From Belliella calami (lineage in GTDB: Bacteria > Bacteroidota > Bacteroidia > Cytophagales > Cyclobacteriaceae), in assembly GCF_022549695.1 (NCBI RefSeq), contig NZ_JAKZGS010000002.1, positions 394,576 through 458,575 on the forward strand: 64,000 nucleotides of DNA. The letters are read 5' to 3'. Of this stretch, positions 8,517 through 16,438 are shown piece after piece. Under the pieces are notes generated by a model, which was not told where the DNA came from, ran no database searches, and saw only the letters and a list, made by a program, of their open reading frames with translations. The translations under genes and the position numbers were made by a program. How positions within the stretch are numbered: position 1 is the stretch's first letter; every line of letters begins with the position of its first letter.

Positions 8517-9701
8517 ATGAAAATACTCAATGTGAACTTAAGTTTTTGGTTGCTGATTTTTCTATGTTCAACTTCTTGTAATACATCTAGTGAAGATTCA
8601 ATTGAAGTGGCTATCGAAACGTTCCGAAAAGGTTATGCTCCAGATAAAAGAGTCGCATTGTGGGACATACAATGGGATGGAAAAACCCTCCGTGGAGAAA
8701 CCAACCTTGACCACGCACTAACACCATTTCTTGCCCATATAGACTCTCTTGGAGTCCAGTATGAAAACCAAATAAAACTACTTCCTGAGGCTGATCTTGA
8801 AGGAAAGGAATATGCTGTGGTAACGATATCAGTAGCCAACATCCGAAGTGATGCAAAGCATTCGGCTGAACTGGCAACACAGGCTACACTCGGCACTCCA
8901 TTGAAAGTATTGAAAAAACAAAGTTCTTGGTACCTTGTCCAAACACCTGATGGATATATATCTTGGGTAGATGCTGCTGGTATTCAATTGATGTCAGAAC
9001 AAGAAATAAATGATTGGCACAAAAGTGAAAAAGTTGTCTTTATAGAACTTTTCGGCCATGTTTTTTCCACAGAAAATGAATCAGAAACCGTGAGTGATTT
9101 AGTGGCAGGAAATATTTTGGTGGTAGCCAAAGAGGGAGAAAATCATTTGGAGGTGGTACTACCAGATGGTAGGTCTGGATTTGTCAAAAAAAATCATTTG
9201 ATGTCTTTCGACAAATGGATAGGTTCTAGAAATACAAGCGAAGAAAACCTAATCCAAACTGCAAAATCAATGATGGGTGTTCCATACCTCTGGGGAGGCA
9301 CATCTATCAAAGGTGTAGATTGTAGTGGATTTACCAAGACGATCTATTTCCTCAATGGCGAAATCATCCCAAGAGATGCCTCACAACAAGTTCATGAAGG
9401 AGAAGAAGTAGATTCCGATAAAAAATGGGAAAACCTCAAAGTAGGAGATTTGTTGTTTTTTGGAGAAAAAGAGAGTGAAGGTAAAAAAGAACGCATAGTC
9501 CATGTAGGTATGTGGATTGGAAATAATTCATTTATTCATTCTAGAGGAAGGGTTCGAATCGGAAGTTTTGATCCTTCAAGTCCTGATTATGATGAATATG
9601 AGCTTAATCGTTACCTAAGAACCAAACGAGTTGTAGGAAAAGAAAGTAAAAATATAAAGAATGTCGAGGACCTTTTTGAGTCTATTCCCAAAAACTCATG
9701 A
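8517..9701 (+). CDS. NlpC/P60 (C40) cell-wall hydrolase lipoprotein with SH3 domains
   Basis: The 394-residue protein has a lipobox STSC (Cys21) and is predicted to be a lipoprotein. Two bacterial SH3-like segments (about 98-160 and 170-230) precede an NlpC/P60 domain (about 243-370) with catalytic Cys in VDCSGF (269), His in IVHVGMW (329) and a third polar residue His in FIHSRG (341). Such enzymes cut D-Glu-gamma-diamino acid bonds in peptidoglycan peptides, and two-SH3 forms resemble dipeptidyl-peptidase VI, so murein peptide recycling is the likely role. The next gene overlaps by four bases (ATGA). Confidence 0.88.
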   Translation: MKILNVNLSFWLLIFLCSTSCNTSSEDSIEVAIETFRKGYAPDKRVALWDIQWDGKTLRGETNLDHALTPFLAHIDSLGVQYENQIKLLPEADLEGKEYAVVTISVANIRSDAKHSAELATQATLGTPLKVLKKQSSWYLVQTPDGYISWVDAAGIQLMSEQEINDWHKSEKVVFIELFGHVFSTENESETVSDLVAGNILVVAKEGENHLEVVLPDGRSGFVKKNHLMSFDKWIGSRNTSEENLIQTAKSMMGVPYLWGGTSIKGVDCSGFTKTIYFLNGEIIPRDASQQVHEGEEVDSDKKWENLKVGDLLFFGEKESEGKKERIVHVGMWIGNNSFIHSRGRVRIGSFDPSSPDYDEYELNRYLRTKRVVGKESKNIKNVEDLFESIPKNS

Positions 9702-10018
9702 AAATAGCAACAACTCCCCCACCACCTTATTACGCAGTCATATTCACAAATCTTCTGAGAAATGATCAGGAAGGCTATATTGAGATGGCAGAATTGATGG
9801 AAACTCTCGTTATCAAACAGAAAGGGTACTTAGGCCATGAATCCGTGAGGGATTGTTTGGGAATTACAGTAAGCTATTGGGAAAGTATAGATGACATAAA
9901 AGCTTGGAAAATGCAATCCGAACACTTGATCGCCCAGAAAATGGGTGTAGAAAAATGGTACTCACAGTTCAAAACCAGAATCTGCAAAGTCGAAAGAGAC
10001 TACGAGTTTTGTTTTTAG
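9698..10018 (+). CDS. ABM-domain (antibiotic biosynthesis monooxygenase-like) protein
   Basis: The 106-residue protein has the ferredoxin-like ABM pattern: YYAVIFTNLL, a helix, then KQKGYLGHESVRD and ITVSYWESIDDIKAWK, which is the best-conserved part of the family. Members are small dimeric enzymes or haem/quinone-modifying proteins; no substrate can be assigned. The ATG overlaps the stop of the NlpC/P60 gene (ATGA), so the two are translationally coupled although no functional link is known. Confidence 0.75.
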   Translation: MKIATTPPPPYYAVIFTNLLRNDQEGYIEMAELMETLVIKQKGYLGHESVRDCLGITVSYWESIDDIKAWKMQSEHLIAQKMGVEKWYSQFKTRICKVERDYEFCF

Positions 10019-10267
10019 AGTAGCATTTTGAAAAGTATATAATTGATAGAAAAGGCTTATTAACCCCAAATTCTCTGTGTCTTTGTCATAAATATTAGCC
10101 GTAGTGCCTAAAAAGTCAAGGAGTATTTTTACCCTAAAACCCTTCTTTGTCACGATTATAGATACTTTTCTTCCTACTAGCTTAACACTTCTAAAATCTT
10201 GCATTAAAATTCCAACTTTGTAAATCTCTGCTCCTTTGAGTTCTATGCATGAGACCTTTTTCTCCTA

Positions 10268-10295
10268 GTCAAGCCCTGAATCTATTTGACACTTT
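10268..10295. repeat. Diverged direct repeat, copy 1 (possible IS-end remnant)
   Basis: This 28-base unit ends TTGACACTTT and matches the copy at 10336-10363 in 23 of 28 positions. Read on the minus strand both units carry TGTCAA followed by TTCAGG, a pattern reminiscent of insertion-sequence termini, but no transposase remnant is visible. Confidence 0.5.
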
Positions 10296-10335
10296 ATAAT
10301 GAAAGCTTTCGATAAGCCATGGCGCATCAAAGGTT

Positions 10336-10363
10336 GTCAGGTCCTGAAAATAGTTGACACTTT
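10336..10363. repeat. Diverged direct repeat, copy 2 (possible IS-end remnant)
   Basis: This is the second unit, 68 bases from the first and in the same orientation. The shared core is CCTGAA followed by TTGACACTTT. It abuts the palindromic block that starts near 10379. Confidence 0.5.
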
Positions 10364-10378
10364 TTTCTATTGATTAAA

Positions 10379-10424
10379 GAAGTTCAACCCTGTCTGACGC
10401 CATGCAGGCCACTTCGGGGTTGTT
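10379..10424. repeat. REP-like palindromic unit A
   Basis: The unit starts AAGTTCAACCCTGTCTGACG and ends in GGGGTTG. It contains the hairpin CCTGTCTG / ATGCAGG and outer arms AACCC / GGGGTT. It is nearly identical to unit B at 10491-10535. Confidence 0.65.
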
Positions 10425-10442
10425 GTCTCCTGTATCATCATT

Positions 10443-10482
10443 AATCCCCGGGTTGCGACCCGGGGTTCCGCCACGGCGGACA
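10443..10482. repeat. Two GC-rich hairpins between the REP-like units
   Basis: A stem CCCCGGGT-TGCG-ACCCGGGG (10446-10465) is perfect over eight pairs, and is followed by CCGCC-AC-GGCGG (10468-10479). With the flanking units this makes a mosaic of the kind called BIME/REP in other bacteria. Confidence 0.65.
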
Positions 10483-10490
10483 AGTATTTA

Positions 10491-10535
10491 AAGTTTAACC
10501 CTGTCTGACGCCAGGCAGGCCCAATGGGGTTAATG
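10491..10535. repeat. REP-like palindromic unit B
   Basis: The unit starts AAGTTTAACCCTGTCTGACG and has the hairpin CCTGTCTG-ACGC-CAGGCAGG with one T-G pair, and outer arms AACCC / GGGGTT. It repeats unit A in the same orientation at a distance of about 111 bases. Confidence 0.65.
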
Positions 10536-10589
10536 CACTTTACTTGTCTTGGGTCTCGAATCTTGGCTCTAGCTTCTAGCTTCATAAAA

Positions 10590-11672
10590 TCAATAATCTT
10601 CAAAATCAAACCACAGTTGCTTTCCAAAGTGAATTTTTTCCTCTAATAGATTGAGGTTTGAAATTCCAATGCCGAAAAGCCGGACAGCATCCGACAAGCT
10701 TTCTTGATTCAACAACTCCATGACAGTTTCCCAAATTTTTTCATGATCAGGATATTGATCAAAACTCTTACTACGGGTCTGAATCGTAAAATCTTTGTAT
10801 TTGATTTTCAAAGTAACAGTTCTTCCCTTGATACCAGTTTTTTCTATTCTTCGAATCAACTCTTCGTAAATATTCTTCAATGCTTTCTCCCATTCAATTA
10901 GAGTTGGCAAATCTTTCTCAAAAGTATTTTCTGCACTGATGGATTTTCGCTCTCTATTTGGCTGTACTTCACTTATATGAATACCTCTTACTATGTTGTA
11001 AAAATGCAGGCCTGATTTTCCGAATTTCTTTGTTAAAAACTGCAGACTATACTCTTTCAAATCTTTCCCTTGATGAATACCGAATCTCTTCATTTTCTCC
11101 GCAGTCACTTTTCCGATTCCAAAAAATTTTTCAATAGGCATTTTCTCTAAAAAAGCTTCAGCATCTTTGGGTAAAATGACCGCTTGACCATTTGGCTTAT
11201 TGATATCAGAAGCGGTTTTTGCCAAAAATTTATTATACGAAATTCCAGCAGAAGCATTCAACCCTGTCTTTTCCTTGATTTTCTCTCTGATTTCTTTTGC
11301 GAGTAAAGTGGCAGATGGATTTCCCTTTTTATTTTCTGTAACATCCAAAAAAGCTTCATCCAAAGACAATGGCTCTACCAAATCTGTATATTCAAAAAAT
11401 ATCTCACGAATCTGATTCGAAATCTCCTTGTACCTTTCAAATCTCGGTCTTACAAAAACCAAGTTTGGACATTTTAACGAAGCCATTTTTCCGGACATTG
11501 CAGAGCGGACACCGTATTTTCTAGCTTCATAAGAAGCTGCCGCAACCACCCCTCTTTCTCTATTGCCTCCTACTGCTACAGGCTTCCCCTTCAGTTCAGG
11601 ATTATCCAACTGCTCCACTGACGCATAAAATGCATCCATATCCACATGAATGATTTTCCTACCACTTTCCAT
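10590..11672 (-). CDS. dinB: DNA polymerase IV (Y-family translesion polymerase)
   Basis: The 360-residue protein starts MESGRKIIHVDMDAFYASVE, giving the Y-family metal Asp (residue 11) and steric-gate Phe; the second acidic pair is in PLSLDEAFLD. SAGISYNKFLAKTASD and PIEKFFGIGKVTAEKMK (helix-hairpin-helix) follow, and the C-terminal little-finger domain is intact. It copies past damaged bases with low fidelity. The frame is open to 11735, but the ATG at 11672 shares a base with the stop of pabB (TAATG) and gives the standard N-terminus, so I use it. No LexA-type operator was identified. Confidence 0.93.
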   Translation of the reverse strand: MESGRKIIHVDMDAFYASVEQLDNPELKGKPVAVGGNRERGVVAAASYEARKYGVRSAMSGKMASLKCPNLVFVRPRFERYKEISNQIREIFFEYTDLVEPLSLDEAFLDVTENKKGNPSATLLAKEIREKIKEKTGLNASAGISYNKFLAKTASDINKPNGQAVILPKDAEAFLEKMPIEKFFGIGKVTAEKMKRFGIHQGKDLKEYSLQFLTKKFGKSGLHFYNIVRGIHISEVQPNRERKSISAENTFEKDLPTLIEWEKALKNIYEELIRRIEKTGIKGRTVTLKIKYKDFTIQTRSKSFDQYPDHEKIWETVMELLNQESLSDAVRLFGIGISNLNLLEEKIHFGKQLWFDFEDY

Positions 11673-12937
11673 TAGTTTTTTGACGTTTCTTGGAAAGAAA
11701 GCACTTCCATAATGGCGGAAGCTTTGAGAAGGCACTCTTCATATTCATACGACGCATCTGCATCAAAAGTAATGGCACTCCCAACAGCAAAATATCCCTT
11801 TTGGGATTTTTTGTCGAAAAGAATACTTCGGATAATCACATTCAAATCCATATCTCCATTTTTCATCACATATCCAACCGTGCCTGAAAACCATGACCTT
11901 TTGAAATTTTCATATTTCTCGATCAATTCCATGCACTTTATCTTTGGTGCACCAGTCATACTGCCCATTGGAAATGTAGCGTGAAATAGTTCTCTCAATC
12001 TTACATTTTCTTGGGAAACAGAACTCACAGTAGAGATCATCTGAAAAACTTTAGGAAAAGCATAGACACCAAACAGTTCGTTGACTTTCACTGATCCAGT
12101 TTTTGAAATCTTGGAAAGATCATTCCGCATCAGATCTACGATCATCAAATTTTCTGCTCTCTCCTTATCACTGCTGAATAGCTGTCTTTTCAATATCTCA
12201 TCCTCTTTTGAATCTACTCCCCTTTTTATAGTTCCTTTGATAGGTTGCGCGATTAATTGCATCTTTTCTTTCTTCAAAAACCTTTCTGGAGATGCACAAA
12301 GCAAATAATTATCTTTCGCTTTGAAGAAAGTGGAAAATGGCATTGGGGATTTTTTCATCAAATCGAAAAAACCAACGATCGGATTCCATTCTACTGCCTC
12401 AAAAGAAAAAGCCATGCAGTAATTCATTTCATAGATATCTCCTTCTACTATATGATTTTGGATCGATTTGATAGATTCTGTGTATTCCTCCTTGGATGTT
12501 TGCGCTATTACCTCAACTTTTCTGTTTGTTTCAAAATTGATCACAATTGAATTTATTGAATCGAAAATATAATCTGGATTCTCTGCTTCTATCTGAATTG
12601 AGTCAATGTCAAAATAAATTTTCAATTCTGGAATGAAAAACACAGATTCCGGTAAATCAATAATTGCAACATTCTCGCTATTGAGCTTTTCTACTTTATT
12701 CTTATAATCATAACTCAAAACCCCAACAAGATCGTGGGTGTTATACAGACCAAAAGCCTTTTCTATGTCAAAGGATTTTTGAGAAGCAAAAAAAGACTTT
12801 TTGAATGCTTTTTGGGGGTAATCCACCTTATTATCATCAAAAAAAGCAAAAACTGGATAATAGGAATCTCCCCAAAACAAAAGCTTTTTGAGCCAAACTA
12901 ATATATCATTTTGAGAAAAATTATATGTTTTGATCAT
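11672..12937 (-). CDS. pabB: Aminodeoxychorismate synthase component I
   Basis: The 421-residue chorismate-binding enzyme adds ammonia from a glutaminase subunit to chorismate for p-aminobenzoate and folate synthesis. AQPIKGTIKRG carries the PIKGT signature that separates PabB from anthranilate synthase (PIAGT); SMTGAPKIKCMELIEKYE and the C-terminal FAVGSAITFDADASYEYEE pattern are also present. No glutaminase partner (pabA) or lyase (pabC) lies next to it, so those must be elsewhere. dinB follows with a one-base stop/start overlap. A TAATTTTG element (12942-12949 minus) only five bases before the ATG would imply an almost leaderless mRNA, which I regard as uncertain. Confidence 0.88.
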   Translation of the reverse strand: MIKTYNFSQNDILVWLKKLLFWGDSYYPVFAFFDDNKVDYPQKAFKKSFFASQKSFDIEKAFGLYNTHDLVGVLSYDYKNKVEKLNSENVAIIDLPESVFFIPELKIYFDIDSIQIEAENPDYIFDSINSIVINFETNRKVEVIAQTSKEEYTESIKSIQNHIVEGDIYEMNYCMAFSFEAVEWNPIVGFFDLMKKSPMPFSTFFKAKDNYLLCASPERFLKKEKMQLIAQPIKGTIKRGVDSKEDEILKRQLFSSDKERAENLMIVDLMRNDLSKISKTGSVKVNELFGVYAFPKVFQMISTVSSVSQENVRLRELFHATFPMGSMTGAPKIKCMELIEKYENFKRSWFSGTVGYVMKNGDMDLNVIIRSILFDKKSQKGYFAVGSAITFDADASYEYEECLLKASAIMEVLSFQETSKN

Positions 12938-12961
12938 CGTACAAAATTAACTATTTAACAC

Positions 12962-12994
12962 AAAAAAAGAGGAAACCTTTCGATTTCCTCTTTT
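12962..12994 (-). terminator. Terminator of the YceI gene (works in both directions)
   Basis: The stem GAGGAAA / TTTCCTC (12969-12975, 12984-12990) is flanked by seven A on one side and four T on the other. Read on the minus strand it is followed by seven T, 24 bases after the YceI stop codon. Confidence 0.85.
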
Positions 12995-13017
12995 CTGATT
13001 CTAAAAATATGATTTAT

Positions 13018-13740
13018 TTAGTTTGCTTTGATGTCAAAGTTAACACTAACATTGTTGTAGATAAACTGATCCTTAGCTTTGTCAGTAGCAGAACTTTCGT
13101 CACCGTACATTAAGCCCCAGTTTGTTCTATCGATGTTGAAACCTGCTTTTGCAGTTACCACACCATTGTTCATAGACACTACTGCTGGGAATTTGATGTT
13201 TTTGGTATTTCCTCTCATTGTCAAGTTACCTGAGATCCAATGTGTAGGAGTACCAGAGATCAATTCAGAATCTTTCTTAGGGGCATTGTCTGTTTTGAAT
13301 TCTTCAGTATCTTCGATTTTGTCATCAGAAGCGTAAGTTTCTATTTTAGTCACTTCAAATTCTGCTTGTGGATGATTCTCTGCATCAAAGAAATCAGGAG
13401 ATTGAAGATGTCCGTATAACTTACCATAATTTTCGTCTGACTCTTCGATATCATCGATTTTCAATCCTGTGATATCAAATACGAATTTTCCACCAGTGAT
13501 AGCATCACCATCTACTACTAATTCACCAGAAGTAACTGGGATTGATCCAAAATGCTGCCCAGCTGGCTTGTAACCTCTCCACTCAACTTTACTTGCTGTT
13601 GCATCGATTGCCAAAGAGCTACCAGTAGCTTCTCCTACTTCCTGAGCATCAGATGTTTCAACTGTATCACTTGGTCCACCACAAGATACTGCGATCAAAG
13701 TTGCCGCCAAGAAAAAACCTGTTTTTTGTAATAATTTCAT
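13018..13740 (-). CDS. YceI-family lipoprotein
   Basis: The 240-residue protein starts MKLLQKTGFF with a lipobox AVSC near residue 20. The remainder is a YceI-type lipocalin-like barrel: ASKVEWRGYKP, GGKFVFDI, HPQAEFEVT, GNLTMRGNTKNI and FNIDRTNWGLMYG are family hallmarks. YceI proteins bind isoprenoid-type lipids or amides in the periplasm; this one carries a long acidic insertion (EDTEEFKTDNAPKKDS). The open frame reaches 13794, but that extension has no signal peptide, so 13740 is chosen. It stands alone with its own terminator. Confidence 0.88.
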   Translation of the reverse strand: MKLLQKTGFFLAATLIAVSCGGPSDTVETSDAQEVGEATGSSLAIDATASKVEWRGYKPAGQHFGSIPVTSGELVVDGDAITGGKFVFDITGLKIDDIEESDENYGKLYGHLQSPDFFDAENHPQAEFEVTKIETYASDDKIEDTEEFKTDNAPKKDSELISGTPTHWISGNLTMRGNTKNIKFPAVVSMNNGVVTAKAGFNIDRTNWGLMYGDESSATDKAKDQFIYNNVSVNFDIKAN

Positions 13741-13943
13741 AATTAGTGTTTGAATTTTAGTTTCTGATTTTAAATGTATATACACGAAAACCAATATTCT
13801 CAGAAAAAGTTCATCCCTCTGAAAAAAAAATATATTTGAGTGTAATAATTTTGTGTATTAGTGGGTTTAGAATGTTGTAAAGAATGAAGATATAAGGTTT
13901 TTTTGATAAATAAATCCCTCATTTATCTTAAAATTATAACGTT

Positions 13944-13951
13944 TATATTTG
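13944..13951 (+). promoter_or_regulatory. Candidate -7 element for the carbonic anhydrase-like gene
   Basis: TATATTTG fits the Bacteroidota consensus TAnnTTTG and lies 29 bases before the ATG at 13981. No clear -33 TTG at the normal distance was found. Confidence 0.5.
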
Positions 13952-13980
13952 CTCTTTGTGAATGAAACCAACAAATTCAA

Positions 13981-14493
13981 ATGGCTTTAATCAAAAGTAT
14001 CAAAGGAAAAAGTCCCCAAATGGGCGAAAACTGCTGGTTGGCAGATAATGCAACTGTGGTTGGAGATGTCATCATGGGCAAGAACTGCACGGTATGGTTC
14101 AATGCTGTCGTCCGTGGAGATGTGCATGAAATCCGAATCGGGGACGATACCAATATTCAAGATGGCGCAGTAATACACTGTACTTATCAAAAAGCTGGAA
14201 CATATATAGGCAGTAAAGTTTCTATCGCCCACAATGCAATTGTGCATGGCTGTACCATTCATGACAATGTCCTGATCGGTATGGGTGCTATTGTAATGGA
14301 TGATGCTGTTATACATTCAGGGGCAGTGATAGCCGCAGGAGCCGTCGTCCTAGCAGGTTCAATCGTGGAAGCCAACAGCATCTATGCAGGTATGCCAGCC
14401 AAAAAAGTGAAGACCACTGGCCCCGAAATGCTAGAAGTCATCGAAAGAACAGCCAAGAACTATCCCATGTATGCAAAGTGGTTTAAGGAATAA
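13981..14493 (+). CDS. Gamma-class carbonic anhydrase family protein
   Basis: The 170-residue left-handed beta-helix protein has hexapeptide repeats (VVGDVIMGKNCTVWFNAVVR) and the three zinc histidines of gamma carbonic anhydrases: AVIHCTY (66), SIAHNA (84) and IVHGC (89). The short form without the acidic loop is the YrdA/PaaY/CaiE type, whose in vivo activity is often unproven. It probably forms a trimer in the cytoplasm. It stands alone, transcribed from its own promoter. Confidence 0.88.
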   Translation: MALIKSIKGKSPQMGENCWLADNATVVGDVIMGKNCTVWFNAVVRGDVHEIRIGDDTNIQDGAVIHCTYQKAGTYIGSKVSIAHNAIVHGCTIHDNVLIGMGAIVMDDAVIHSGAVIAAGAVVLAGSIVEANSIYAGMPAKKVKTTGPEMLEVIERTAKNYPMYAKWFKE

Positions 14494-14652
14494 AACTAAA
14501 CTATTTTGCTTCTTTCATATGCTTACAAATAGAGTTTTGTAATACTTTTTTAATATAAAACAGAATTAATTATCGATTAAAAATTTATTTTCGATATTCT
14601 TTTTGACTTTGAGCAATTACTCTTATTATTAGGATTAATTGATTTTAAAGTT

Positions 14653-15366
14653 ATGAAAGAAGAACATTTTAAATGGTACTCTCCCAACTTGAATAGAGAT
14701 GTTGAGATGTTGGTTTTTGGCCATACAGGTTATCCCGTTGTACTGTTTCCTACTTCCATGGGTTCTTATCATGAAAACAAAGACATGGGTTTGATCGAAA
14801 AGTCAAGATGGTTTTTAGAGCAAGGTCTTATTCAAATCTTTTGTCCGGAAAGTAATGACCGAAACAGTTTTTATAACAAAGGCATTCATCCGCATGATAA
14901 GATCCAAAATCATGTTGCTTATGACAAAATGATTTGTCATGAGATAGTAGAAAGGATCAGACATAATACAGCTGTGGGAAAGGTTGTAATGGCAGGTTGT
15001 AGTTTTGGAGGATACCATGCAGCTAATTTTGCCTTCCGTCACCCTGGTTATGTCAGTCATATGTTTTCAATGTCGGGAGCATTTGATATTAGAAGTTTTA
15101 TGTATGGTTACAACCATGATGATATATTCTATAATTCCCCATTGGAATTTTTGGGTGGCCTGCATGACCATGAATTATGGAAAATGGACATTGTCTTGGG
15201 TACTTCAAACTGGGACATTTGTTTTGATGCAAATATCAAGTTAAGCGATATTTTAGAACAAAGAGGTGTCAGACATTGGCTGGATGTAAGAAAAGACAGA
15301 AACCACGATTGGCCGCTATGGAAAGAGATGTTTCCGCATTATTTATCAAGAATCAAATTTAATTAA
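14653..15366 (+). CDS. Esterase-family alpha/beta hydrolase (first gene of amidoligase-type cluster)
   Basis: The 237-residue protein is an alpha/beta hydrolase of the putative-esterase (esterase D / Fes-like) type: MVFGHTGYPVVLFPTS forms the first strand and oxyanion region, GCSFGGYHA is the nucleophile elbow with Ser near residue 118, and the end has RNHDWPLWKEMFP with a candidate catalytic His. There is no signal peptide, so it should act in the cytoplasm. It starts a run of five same-strand genes that includes two ATP-grasp-type ligases, a GCS2 ligase and a glutamine amidotransferase; I infer it removes an ester or thioester in the same pathway. Confidence 0.75.
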   Translation: MKEEHFKWYSPNLNRDVEMLVFGHTGYPVVLFPTSMGSYHENKDMGLIEKSRWFLEQGLIQIFCPESNDRNSFYNKGIHPHDKIQNHVAYDKMICHEIVERIRHNTAVGKVVMAGCSFGGYHAANFAFRHPGYVSHMFSMSGAFDIRSFMYGYNHDDIFYNSPLEFLGGLHDHELWKMDIVLGTSNWDICFDANIKLSDILEQRGVRHWLDVRKDRNHDWPLWKEMFPHYLSRIKFN

Positions 15367-15381
15367 ATTCAAAAAAATTTT

Positions 15382-16338
15382 ATGAAAAAGATAGGAATTC
15401 TATTTGGCATGGAAGATACTTTTCCCCATGCATTTATCGAAAGAGTAAATCAAAAAAATGAAACAGGCATCATTGCTGAAGCCGTGACAATCGACAAGGT
15501 CATTCAAAATCAACTTACTGAATATGCTGTTATCATAGATAGGATTTCTCAAGATGTCCCTTTTTATAGAGCTTATCTAAAAAATGCTGCATTGACTGGC
15601 ACTGCTGTGATCAACAACCCATTTTGGTGGTCTGCTGATGACAAATTCTTCAACAATGCACTAGCTGATACTTTGGGTGTACCCTTGCCTAATACTGTAA
15701 TATTGCCATCTGCTCAGCATCCAACTGATACTACTGCCAAGTCATTTAGGAATTTGGCTCTACCATTAGACTGGGAAGGAATATTTGAATATGTCAAGTT
15801 CCCAGCTTACATGAAGCCTTACGCAGGTGGTGGTTGGAAAAATGTATACCGACTGGAAAACAAGGAAGAATTCTTCCAAAAACATCAGGAAACTGGTCAG
15901 TTAGTCATGATGCTCCAGGAAGAAATTGTGTTTACTGAATATTTCAGAGTGTATTGTTTGGGTGGAAAAGCGGTGAGAATTATGCAATACGAACCAAGAA
16001 ATCCACATCATCTCCGCTACGTAATTGACGGACCTCCAGTATCCAAAAAATTGCTTGCCAAAGTAAAAGAATACACTTTGGTACTTTGCAAAGGCTTGGG
16101 GTATGATTTCAATACCGTGGAGTTCGCAGTGAGAGATGGTATTCCTTACGCAATAGATTTTGGTAATCCAGCACCTGATGCTGATATCAATTCAGTGGGA
16201 GAAGAGAATTTTGAGTGGGTAGTGGAAGAAGCTGCAAAGATGGCCATTGCATATGCCAAAAACCAAAAGCCAGGAAAAATCAACCTTACTTGGGGTACAT
16301 TTATGAAAGATGCTGTAAGTGCGGCAAAACGTTTTTAA
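15382..16338 (+). CDS. ATP-grasp (RimK-like) amide-forming ligase
   Basis: The 318-residue protein has an ATP-grasp layout: a preceding alpha/beta domain (KKIGILFGMEDTFPHAF), the nucleotide-binding lysine in FPAYMKPYAGGGWKNV, the EE pair in MMLQEEIVFTEYFRV, and the metal-binding end EFAVRDGIPYAIDFGNPAPD. Such enzymes activate a carboxylate as acyl phosphate and join it to an amine. It starts 15 bases after the esterase gene and is followed by a GCS2-type ligase, so two different carboxylate-amine ligases sit side by side. Substrates are unknown; amino-acid-like acids are the natural guess. Confidence 0.78.
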   Translation: MKKIGILFGMEDTFPHAFIERVNQKNETGIIAEAVTIDKVIQNQLTEYAVIIDRISQDVPFYRAYLKNAALTGTAVINNPFWWSADDKFFNNALADTLGVPLPNTVILPSAQHPTDTTAKSFRNLALPLDWEGIFEYVKFPAYMKPYAGGGWKNVYRLENKEEFFQKHQETGQLVMMLQEEIVFTEYFRVYCLGGKAVRIMQYEPRNPHHLRYVIDGPPVSKKLLAKVKEYTLVLCKGLGYDFNTVEFAVRDGIPYAIDFGNPAPDADINSVGEENFEWVVEEAAKMAIAYAKNQKPGKINLTWGTFMKDAVSAAKRF

Positions 16339-16438
16339 AATCAATTTCATGGCAATTAAATCAATCACCTTGTCTGATTTTTTTAATTTCCTACACTAGT
16401 TTTTAAAATATTCAGAACGATATACAAATTTTAAACTG

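Larger units (their letters stand above)
10019..10589. other. Repeat-rich gap without a convincing gene
   Basis: This 571-base stretch separates convergent genes. It holds two diverged 28-base direct repeats (10268 and 10336) and a block of GC-rich palindromes (10379-10540), in contrast to the AT-rich surroundings. Short open frames here are produced by the repeats and have no family signature. Confidence 0.7.

Noticed and set aside
9551-9560. GGTTCGAATC, like the T-arm of a tRNA
   Set aside because: It lies inside the NlpC/P60 gene, and no acceptor or anticodon stems fit around it. No tRNA was found elsewhere.
9962-10204. Minus-strand open frame of 80 codons overlapping the ABM gene
   Set aside because: It overlaps a well-supported gene and shows no recognisable domain; it may be an old remnant but cannot be supported.
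10367-10627. Minus-strand open frame of 86 codons
   Set aside because: It is made of the REP-like repeat translated twice (WRQTGLNF occurs in both halves) and has no start signal or family pattern.
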